A DNA stretch of 61,818 nt from Candidatus Coprenecus avistercoris (GTDB lineage Bacteria; Bacteroidota; Bacteroidia; Bacteroidales; UBA932), in NCBI GenBank assembly GCA_018712275.1, contig DVHI01000025.1, positions 1 to 61,818 of the forward strand, given 5' to 3'. Each line of letters opens with the position of its first letter. Positions within the stretch are counted from its first letter, which is position 1. The position numbers and the translations under genes were made by a program. This document shows positions 17,675 to 25,290 of this stretch, one piece after another. The notes beneath the pieces were generated by a model. The model worked only from the letters and a program-made list of their open reading frames with translations, ran no database searches and was not told where the DNA came from.

Positions 17675-17707
17675 TCCCGATAAGGTCGGGATATTTACGT
17701 AAATTTG
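17675..17707 (+). promoter_or_regulatory. promoter of the PEP-binding protein, with inverted repeat
   Basis: A TAAATTTG -7 box at 17700-17707 lies 11 bases before the chosen start. Just upstream, TCCCGA-TAAGG-TCGGGA (17675-17691) forms an inverted repeat where the -33 element should be, a possible operator for an unknown regulator. Confidence 0.55.
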
Positions 17708-17718
17708 CAGGAAAAAGT

Positions 17719-20664
17719 ATGCCTATGGTTAGAACAGACTACAATTCATTGATGGTAAAGCGCATACGCAGGATACTCATGATATCCAGCAGCTACGATG
17801 CCTACATCCTGGAGGAGGACGGGCAGATAGAGGCGCAGTTGTACAGGGAATATATCGACCTGAATATCAGCAACCCTCCTGTGCTGACCTGGGTCAATAC
17901 GACTCAGGAGGCTGTGGCCCTGCTGGAACAGAACCATGAATTCGATCTGATTATCAACATGTTCAATATGAGGGACGCGGATATCTTCGACCAGGCCCGC
18001 AATATCCGGGAGAGATGGCCGGAGATTCCGATAGTCATACTGACCAACTTCTCCAAGGAACTTCTGAAGAAAATAGGGGCCGCGGACCAGTCGGCCATAG
18101 ACTATATTTTCACATGGAACGGCAATGCCGACCTTATCCTCGCCATCGTGAAACTCCTCGAAGACCGTATGAACGCCGACAGCGACATCCTCTCTTCCGG
18201 AGTGCAGGCCATACTGCTGGTGGAGGATTCGATTAGGTACTATTCGACCTACCTGCCGGCCATATACAAGCTCGTTCTGAAGCAGAGCGCCGAGTTCCTG
18301 AAGGAGGCGCTGAACGAGCAGCAGCTCAAGATCCGCAAGCGTGCCAGACCAAAGATACTTCTGGCTACCAACTACGACGAGGCCATGGAACTGTACACCA
18401 AGTACCGCAAGAACCTGCTCGGAGTGATATCCGATGTGGGTTTCGTCATGCACAAGGGGGACAGGCCGGAGATGGAGAAGATAGATGCCGGTATAGATCT
18501 GTGCCGCTACATCAGGGAGGACATTCCGCAGATGCCCATCATCCTGCAGTCTTCGCAGGGCAGTGTGGCTGAGATTGCCAGGGAGATAGGAGCCGGCTTT
18601 ATAGAGAAATATTCCAGCACCCTGCTCATTCAGCTTTCCGAATATATAAGCGAGGAGTTCGGTTTTGGAGATTTCGTGGTCAAGGATCTGGATACTCATC
18701 TGGTGATAGCCAGGGCCAAGGACCTCAAGGAACTGCAGGCCCTGATAGCGGAGATCCCGGACAGGGAGCTGGAGTACTATGCATCCAAGAACCGACTGTC
18801 GAAGTGGATGTATTCCCGCGGTCTGTTCAGCCTGGGCCGCAGGATACGCAAGGCCAGCCTTTCCGACTTCAGCAGTCCGGAGGATGTCAGGAAGTTCATC
18901 ATACGGCAGATCAAGGACTACCGTATACAGGCGGGGCAGGGAATCATCGCATCTTTCGACAAGGACACCTATACCCACTATATCCGTTTTGCCAGGATGG
19001 GAGAGGGCTCCTTGGGCGGCAAGGCCAGGGGACTGGCTTTCATGAACAGCATTCTGCAGAAATACGGCATGGTGTCCAAATACAGCGGTGTGAGGGTCTC
19101 TATCCCTCGGACAGTAGTGGTGGCCACGGACTATTTTGACCGGTTCATCCTGGAGAACGGCCTGCAGTATGTCATAGACTCCGACATCTCCGACGAGGAA
19201 CTGCTTTCGGAGTTCGTAAGCTCTAGGCTGCCGGAGGAATTGGTGGAGCAGCTCAGGGCCTACATCGGGACGGTGTCCACACCCCTGGCCGTGCGTTCCA
19301 GCTCCAAACTGGAAGACTCGCACTATCAGCCGTTCGCTGGGATATATTCTACCTACATGATACCTTGCGTCGAGAACAGGGACCAGATGCTCAGGCTGCT
19401 CGGCAAGGCCATAAAAAGTGTCTACGCCTCCGTCTACCTGGCGGCCAGCAGGGCCTACCTGCGCACTACGGGCAATCTGCTCAGCGAGGAGAAGATGGCC
19501 GTAGTCATCCAGGGAGTATGCGGTACCGAGGACAGGGGATATTTCTTCCCTACGGCCTCCGGAGTGGCCAAATCCATGAATTTCTATCCCATGGAGGGAG
19601 AAAAACCCGAGGACGGAGTGGTCAATATAGCCTTCGGTCTGGGCAAATTGGTTGTGGACGGAGGCAAGACCCTGCGTTTCTGTCCCAAGTATCCGGCCAA
19701 AGCCGTGCAGATGTCCACGCCCAGATTTGCCCTCAAGGACGGGCAGGACACCATGTATGCCCTGGATCTCAAGCCGGAGGAGTTCAAGACCTCGATCGAT
19801 GACGGTATAAACATCCACAAGTTCTCCATACCCGAGACCGAAGGCTTCCGCAATCTCTCCAAAGTCGCCTCTACCTGGGATTTCCAGAGTCAGATGCTCA
19901 GGCCCGGTACATTCTCGGATGGAATGCGGGTGATATCCTTTGCCAATATCCTTCAGTACGATGTCATTCCCCTTCCTCAGATACTGACGGACCTGCTGGA
20001 GATCTGCCGCCGGGAGCTGCGCTGCGAGGTGGAGATGGAGTTTGCCCTGGACATGGACGTTCCCAAAGGGGAGGATGCAGTACTCAGTGTGCTGCAGGTA
20101 AGGCCGATAGCAGAGTTCGCGGAGGAACAGTCCATGGACTGGAGCACGGTAAGTACCGACAATGCGCTGATATATTCCGAAAGTGCTCTCGGTGCCGGCT
20201 ACATCGACGGAGTCACGGATGTGATTTATGTCCGTCAGGAGGTCTTCGACAAGTCCAGGACGGAGGAGATAGCGTCGCAGATAGAGGAGGTGAATGCAAT
20301 GATGGCGGCTTCCGGCAGGTCCTACATCCTGATAGGACCGGGCCGGTGGGGGTCGAGCGACCCGTGGCTTGGAGTTCCGGTACGCTGGAACCAGATATCC
20401 GAGGCAAAGGTGATAGTGGAGTGCGGCATCGAGGGGTTCTGTATAGACCCGAGTCAGGGAACGCATTTCTTCCAGAACATCACCTCTCTCGGCATAGGAT
20501 ATTTCACTGTCAATCCTTTCCGCGGCGAGGGCATCTGCGATCTGGAGCGGATCGGACGGGCTGAGGTGGTGGCAGAAAAGTCCTTCATCAAGGCTGTCCG
20601 CTTTCCCGAACCGCTGACGGTCTACATCGACTGCCGTCTTGGAAGAGGAATCGTGATGCTGTAG
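17719..20664 (+). CDS. two receiver-like domains fused to a PEP/pyruvate-binding domain
   Basis: This 981-residue cytoplasmic protein starts MPMVRTDYNSLMVKRIRR. An earlier in-frame ATG at 17650 lies upstream of the promoter box. Residues about 14-150 look like a degenerate receiver domain (Asn in LIINMFNMRD at the phospho-acceptor position). A second, about 160-320, has the acidic LLVEDSIRYY and VISDVGF. From about 430 comes an ATP-grasp PPDK/PEP-synthase N-domain: GEGSLGGKARGLAFMNSIL, AVRSSSKLEDS, LSVLQVRPIAEFA. The C-terminal 150 residues hold unusual motifs GPGRWGSSDPWLG and DPSQGTHFFQNI. The phosphohistidine swivel and TIM-barrel domains of PEP synthase are absent, so normal PEP synthesis is unlikely. 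Function is not known. Confidence 0.8.
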   Translation: MPMVRTDYNSLMVKRIRRILMISSSYDAYILEEDGQIEAQLYREYIDLNISNPPVLTWVNTTQEAVALLEQNHEFDLIINMFNMRDADIFDQARNIRERWPEIPIVILTNFSKELLKKIGAADQSAIDYIFTWNGNADLILAIVKLLEDRMNADSDILSSGVQAILLVEDSIRYYSTYLPAIYKLVLKQSAEFLKEALNEQQLKIRKRARPKILLATNYDEAMELYTKYRKNLLGVISDVGFVMHKGDRPEMEKIDAGIDLCRYIREDIPQMPIILQSSQGSVAEIAREIGAGFIEKYSSTLLIQLSEYISEEFGFGDFVVKDLDTHLVIARAKDLKELQALIAEIPDRELEYYASKNRLSKWMYSRGLFSLGRRIRKASLSDFSSPEDVRKFIIRQIKDYRIQAGQGIIASFDKDTYTHYIRFARMGEGSLGGKARGLAFMNSILQKYGMVSKYSGVRVSIPRTVVVATDYFDRFILENGLQYVIDSDISDEELLSEFVSSRLPEELVEQLRAYIGTVSTPLAVRSSSKLEDSHYQPFAGIYSTYMIPCVENRDQMLRLLGKAIKSVYASVYLAASRAYLRTTGNLLSEEKMAVVIQGVCGTEDRGYFFPTASGVAKSMNFYPMEGEKPEDGVVNIAFGLGKLVVDGGKTLRFCPKYPAKAVQMSTPRFALKDGQDTMYALDLKPEEFKTSIDDGINIHKFSIPETEGFRNLSKVASTWDFQSQMLRPGTFSDGMRVISFANILQYDVIPLPQILTDLLEICRRELRCEVEMEFALDMDVPKGEDAVLSVLQVRPIAEFAEEQSMDWSTVSTDNALIYSESALGAGYIDGVTDVIYVRQEVFDKSRTEEIASQIEEVNAMMAASGRSYILIGPGRWGSSDPWLGVPVRWNQISEAKVIVECGIEGFCIDPSQGTHFFQNITSLGIGYFTVNPFRGEGICDLERIGRAEVVAEKSFIKAVRFPEPLTVYIDCRLGRGIVML

Positions 20665-20699
20665 GAACTGCTTCTTTCTACTGCAGTGCAATAATAGGA

Positions 20700-20746
20700 A
20701 AGGCTGCCATGAGCACTGTCCGGGACATGGTGCACATGGCAGCCTT
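20700..20746. terminator. bidirectional hairpin between converging genes
   Basis: Arms AAGGCTGCCATG (20700-20711) and CATGGCAGCCTT (20735-20746) are perfect complements with a further GCAC/GTGC inner pairing. T-runs are weak. It sits between the PEP-binding protein gene and the end of the pectin locus. Confidence 0.7.
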
Positions 20747-20788
20747 AAACTGATTGTTGGATAAAACGGCGGTGCGAAGCAGGCGCTG

Positions 20789-21661
20789 CTACTGAAGTGA
20801 GGCGATGAATTCCTGTACGTATCCGTTCCAGGCCTCGGAGGTGGCTATCCTGTCGCCTCGGGACCAGCAGGAACCGAACCAGTAGGTGATTGGCTGGCCG
20901 GGAGTGATGGTCTTGAAGACCAGGGCGTGGCCGCCTATGCTTTCCAGTTCGGCTTTGTCTGCGTCCGGCATATAGACTGCCAGGCCGAGCTGGCCTTCTT
21001 CGGGCTCAATGCTCTGGTCGGAGGCTTTTTCCCAGATAACAACGAAGTTGTCTCCGGCGGAGGATCCGAGCACTTCGTGGCGGATGATGCCGGCGGCGAC
21101 GGTCAGGCTGTCAAATGTGCCGGTGTAGATATCCTCTGCTTTGCAGAACTGGGTGCCCGGGGTGACGGTGATGCGCTTGGTCAGGGCCACGCTGTCCTCG
21201 CCGGCGGCCCATGCGGGATATACCAGCTCGAAGACCACTTTCTCAGGGGTGTCCTCTACGATGCGGTAGTCTCTGTAGTTGGTCGGAGGATAGGATATAC
21301 TGCCGTTCACGATAGGAGAGGAGGCTCCGCCGCCGAGGCTGACGGCCACCTTGTAGCAGTCCTTTCCGCCATGGTCGTGGTGATAGTAGTCGGGGTCGTC
21401 CATTGCGCCCTTATACCATTCGTCGGCTACCAGTTTGCCGGCTTTCTTGACCCAGACGTCGAAACCGGGGGATGTGGGATTGCCCTCAAGAGCCTTGCCG
21501 TAGGCGCGGTAGGCTACCAGGTCGTTTTCCCATACGAAGTCGTCGGCCCTTTCGGGAACGTAGCGGGCCATAACCCTGTCACCGTCCTGTGCGTTCTGGC
21601 ATGCAGCCAGGGTGAGGAGGCCTGCAGCCGCAGCTGCTGTAAGAATCAGAATCTTTCTCAT
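20789..21661 (-). CDS. DUF4861-type lipoprotein of the pectin locus
   Basis: The 290-residue protein has a lipoprotein signal (LLTLAAC, Cys21), so it is likely anchored in the envelope. The body, from VWENDLVAYRAYGKALEG, through PTSPGFDVWVKKAGKLVADE and YYHHDHGGKDCYKVAVSLGG, matches the DUF4861 pattern seen in uronic-acid polysaccharide loci. Conserved His/Asp residues (HHDHGGKD) could form an active site. It is the last gene of the locus, 18 bases after kduI, which suggests action on unsaturated uronates or oligomers. No activity can be assigned from the sequence. Confidence 0.75.
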   Translation of the reverse strand: MRKILILTAAAAAGLLTLAACQNAQDGDRVMARYVPERADDFVWENDLVAYRAYGKALEGNPTSPGFDVWVKKAGKLVADEWYKGAMDDPDYYHHDHGGKDCYKVAVSLGGGASSPIVNGSISYPPTNYRDYRIVEDTPEKVVFELVYPAWAAGEDSVALTKRITVTPGTQFCKAEDIYTGTFDSLTVAAGIIRHEVLGSSAGDNFVVIWEKASDQSIEPEEGQLGLAVYMPDADKAELESIGGHALVFKTITPGQPITYWFGSCWSRGDRIATSEAWNGYVQEFIASLQ

Positions 21662-21679
21662 TGCGTCAGTCTTTAATAA

Positions 21680-22525
21680 TTAGCGGAGGTCCTTGGGGGC
21701 ACACCAGTCCATATCGTTGTAGTCCTGGTTCTCGCCGCACATGCCCCAGATGAATGTGTAGTTGCGGGTGGCGCAGGCGGAGTGGATGCTCCACTGGGGG
21801 GAGATGACGGCCTGCTCGTTGTGCATCCAGATGTGGCGGGTCTCCTGGGGCTCGCCCATGAAGTGGCAGACGGCGGCGTCCTCGGGCAGCTCGAAGTAGA
21901 AATAGGCCTCCATACGACGGTCGTGGGTATGGGCCGGCATGGTGTTCCATGTGCTGCCCGGTGCCAGCTCGGTCATGCCCATCTGCAGCTGGCAGCAAGG
22001 GGTGACCTCGTTGACCAGCAGGCGGTTGATTGTCCTCTCATTGCTTTCCTCGAGGGAACCCATGTGCATGACTATCGCATCTTTCTTGGAAACTTTCTTG
22101 CAGGGGTATTCCTTGTGGGCGGGAGCAGAGTTGAAGTAGAACTTGGCGGGATGTCCGGCATCGAGGCTCTCGAAGACGATGTGCCTGTCGCCCCGGCCGA
22201 TGTAGAGGGCTTCCTTGAACTCGAGCTCGTAGCGTTCAGAGCCTACTGTGACGGCTCCGCGGCCTCCTACATTGATTACTCCGACCTCCCTGCGCTGGGT
22301 AAAATACTCGGAGCGGAGGATGTCGGGGGAGGTAAGGGTCAGCTTCTCGGCCACGGGCATGGCGCCTCCGACGATGATGCGGTCGAACATCGAGTAGCAC
22401 ATGTTGATCTCATCGGGAGCCATGATCTTCTCCACGAGGTAATGCTTGCGGAGGGTGGCGGTGTCGTAGTGCTTAGCATCGTCCTGATGCGAGGGGTAGC
22501 GCACTTCTATGTTGATTTTACTCAT
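21680..22525 (-). CDS. kduI: 5-keto-4-deoxyuronate isomerase
   Basis: KduI isomerises 5-keto-4-deoxyuronate, formed from unsaturated galacturonate, to 2,5-diketo-3-deoxygluconate. The 281-residue cupin has HYLVEKIMAPDEINMCYSMF near the start and the metal site in PAHTHDRRMEAYFYFELPED with two His and a Glu. A further His follows in TRHIWMHNEQAV, and SPQWSIHSACATRNYTFIWG lies near the end. Length matches E. coli KduI (278). It is cytoplasmic and lies 40 bases after kduD. Confidence 0.97.
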   Translation of the reverse strand: MSKINIEVRYPSHQDDAKHYDTATLRKHYLVEKIMAPDEINMCYSMFDRIIVGGAMPVAEKLTLTSPDILRSEYFTQRREVGVINVGGRGAVTVGSERYELEFKEALYIGRGDRHIVFESLDAGHPAKFYFNSAPAHKEYPCKKVSKKDAIVMHMGSLEESNERTINRLLVNEVTPCCQLQMGMTELAPGSTWNTMPAHTHDRRMEAYFYFELPEDAAVCHFMGEPQETRHIWMHNEQAVISPQWSIHSACATRNYTFIWGMCGENQDYNDMDWCAPKDLR

Positions 22526-22565
22526 ATTTCAGGTACAATATTTAAGGTTCTACAGGTAAAGTGGG

Positions 22566-23360
22566 TTACTGGGGCTGTTTGCCGATGTATGCGAGGATAC
22601 CGCCGTCCACATAGAGAATGTGGCCGTTGACGAAGTCGGAGGCGGAGCTGGCCAGGAAGACAGCGGGGCCCTTGAGGTCGTCGGTGGTGCCCCAGCGGGC
22701 GGCAGGGGTCTTGGCTACTATGAAGGAGTCGAAGGGATGGCGGGAGCCGTCCGGCTGCCTCTCGCGCAGGGGAGCGGTCTGTGGTGTGGCAATGTAGCCG
22801 GGACCGATACCGTTGCACTGGATGTTGTACTCGCCGTATTCGGAGGCTATGTTGCGGGTGAGCATCTTCAGTCCGCCCTTTGCTGCGGCATAGGCCGATA
22901 CGGTCTCACGGCCGAGTTCGGACATCATCGAGCAGATGTTGATGATCTTGCCGCCGCCTTTTTTGATCATCGAGGGGATTACAGCCTTGGAGACGATGAA
23001 GGGTGCATTGAGATCCACGTCGATGACCTGGCGGAACTCCGAGGCCTTCATCTCGTGCATGGGGATGCGCTTGATGATGCCGGCGTTGTTGACCAGGATG
23101 TCGATTACGCCGACCTCCTTCTCTATCCTGGCTACGAGGTCCTGTACCTGAGCCTCGTCGGTCACGTCGCAGACGTAGCCGTGAGCCTTGATGCCCAGCT
23201 CGGCGTAGGAGGCGAGTCCCTTCTCCACGAGCTCAGGCTTGATGTCATTGAACACGATGGTGGCTCCGGCCTCGGCATAAGCGGAGGCGATGGCGAAGCC
23301 GATTCCGTAGGATGCGCCGGTTACCAGCGCAATCTTGTCTTTGAGTGAGAAATCTACCAT
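22566..23360 (-). CDS. kduD: 2-keto-3-deoxygluconate 5-dehydrogenase (SDR)
   Basis: KduD reduces 2,5-diketo-3-deoxygluconate to KDG. The 264-residue short-chain dehydrogenase has the cofactor motif TGASYGIG (14-21), NNAGIIKR, the catalytic Tyr/Lys in YAAAKGG preceded by a Ser in SMMSELG, and GPGYIATPQT. The C-terminal GHILYVDGGILAYIGKQPQ is close to KduD. It starts after an intrinsic terminator at 23388-23422, so kduD, kduI and the DUF4861 gene may be expressed at a lower or separately set level. Confidence 0.95.
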   Translation of the reverse strand: MVDFSLKDKIALVTGASYGIGFAIASAYAEAGATIVFNDIKPELVEKGLASYAELGIKAHGYVCDVTDEAQVQDLVARIEKEVGVIDILVNNAGIIKRIPMHEMKASEFRQVIDVDLNAPFIVSKAVIPSMIKKGGGKIINICSMMSELGRETVSAYAAAKGGLKMLTRNIASEYGEYNIQCNGIGPGYIATPQTAPLRERQPDGSRHPFDSFIVAKTPAARWGTTDDLKGPAVFLASSASDFVNGHILYVDGGILAYIGKQPQ

Positions 23361-23387
23361 ATTCTTTAAATCTTAAAATTACCTTTC

Positions 23388-23422
23388 AAAAAGGAGGGTG
23401 TCCTTTTTCAAAAACACCCTCC
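23388..23422 (-). terminator. intrinsic terminator inside the pectin locus
   Basis: On the minus strand GGAGGGTGT pairs perfectly with ACACCCTCC around a 12-base loop, followed by five T residues. It separates the large surface-protein gene from kduD. Partial readthrough, or a promoter not recognised here, must feed kduD. Confidence 0.8.
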
Positions 23423-23457
23423 AAAAATACTAAATTATTAACACATATCGAATTTTC

Positions 23458-25290
23458 CTATAGCCATCTTCCGTCTCCTGCTCCGGCGGCCTTGACTGTG
23501 GCGTCGGTGACGGTGAAGTCACCGTTGGCGGCATCAGCGACGGGGCTGGCGGTGAGGACTGCGCCTCCGTTCGCTGTGGCTGTGGCCTCATCCATGTCTG
23601 AGAACCATTCTTCATGGAAGTTGTAGAAGAAGTTACCGGCTACGCTCACGGTATTTGTGTCAGTTGTGTTGGTGTGAACGAAGGGGTAATTGCTGCTGAG
23701 CATGTCCACGAAGATGTTGTTGGAGATGGTGATACCGCCTGCAACAGTAGCCCTGATGCGGGCAAATCCGTTGGAGTTGCCACCGGTGATGTTGTAGAAG
23801 GTGTTGTTGGATACTACAACGCTGTTGACTCCGGCTACATCTGCATCGATACGGAAGATGTCGCGGCTGCCGTTGTAGATGGTGTTGTTCATCACTGTGA
23901 GGCTGGTGGCCGCGCCCTTGCGGATATCGAAGGAGCCCTGGCCGGTGCCCATGTCGTGAATCAGGTTTCCGGCGAACTCAACGGCACCTACCGACGAGCC
24001 TTCCTTGCTGACGTAGATGATGGACTTCGCATATCCTGAAATCTCGCAGTTGCGGACACTGACTGATGCAGCGGCTGTCTCGCCCTCCACGTCCTCGAGG
24101 AAGTTGCCTATCGCCTGTGCGGCTCCGTCGAAGTGGATGCCGGAGAGGTAGAGGCTGTTCAGACCTGCTCCGAGCTTGATGGCTCCGATGACAGTTACGT
24201 CACCGTTACCTCTGAGGGAGAGGTCGGATGTGGCGGTGTAGACTCCATCCTCGGATGCGGTGCCTCTGAAGTCATAGGTGCCGGCGTTGAGGGTGAGGTC
24301 ATTGGCTCCTGAGGCCATAGCGTTGACCAGCTCGTCGATGGAGTTGACCTCTATTGACGAGGAGGAAGGCATGTCGGCCTGAGGGTTCATGGCCGGAGCA
24401 CCGATTCCCTTGGCCATCAGGACTGCGTTGGTGAGAGTGTAGTCACCGCCGTCGAGGTTGGCTACAGGGCTGGAAGGCAGTACTGCTCCGCCGTTCGCTG
24501 TAGCGGTGGCCTCGTCCATGTCGGAGAACCATTCCTCGTGGTATCCGAAGAAGTAGTTGTTGGCCAGATTTACAGTGTTGGTGCTGACGGTGTTGTCGTG
24601 AACGAAGGGATAGTTTTCGCTCATCATGTTCAGGAAGAGGTTGTTGGAGATGGTGATGCCGCCAGCTACTGTTGCTCTCACGCGGGCAAATCCGTTGGAG
24701 TTGCCGCCGGTGATGTTGGCGAAGGTGTTGTTGGCGATTACCATGCTGCTCATTCCTGTTACATCTGCGTCGGCGCGGACGATGTCGCGGCTTCCGTCAT
24801 GGATGGCGTTGCCCTGGATGGTTACACTTCCTACGCTGCCTTTACGCATGTCGAAAGAGCCCTGGCCTGTGCCCATGTTGTGGATATCGTTGCCGGTGAA
24901 CTCTACGCTGCCGATGGATGAACCCTCCTTGCTGACGTAGATGATGGACTTGCCGTATCCGTAAATCTCGCAGTTGCGTATGGTTACGGACTTGGCTGCC
25001 GTCTCGCCCTCTACATCCTCGAAGAAGTTGCCTATAGCCTCGCTGTTGCCGCTGAAGCTGATGCCGTCGAGAGTGATCTCTCCGGCTCCTGCTCCGAGCT
25101 TGAAGGCGCCGATGACATTGACGTCACCGTCTGCTGTCAGGCTGAGGTCGCTGACGACTGTGTAAACACCATCCTCGGAGAGACCGGTTGCTGAGAGAGA
25201 TGTGAAGTCGTATGTACCTGCTTCGAGAGTAATGTTGCCGACACCTGCGGAAAGTGCGCTGAAGAGCTCATCTGCGGTAGCGACTGTTGT
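23458..25290 (-). repeat. internal tandem duplication of about 900 bp
   Basis: The last two beta-helix blocks of the lipoprotein gene are tandem copies, roughly 24360-25290 and 23458-24350. Protein and DNA are both clearly alike, for example around EEWFSDMDEATATANGGAV, encoded near 23590 and 24510. This suggests recent duplication. Confidence 0.85.

Noticed and set aside
17746-20691. 981-codon open frame antisense to the PEP-domain gene
   Set aside because: It is a shadow of the real gene caused by codon bias. It shows no domains, and the sense strand has clear motifs and a promoter.
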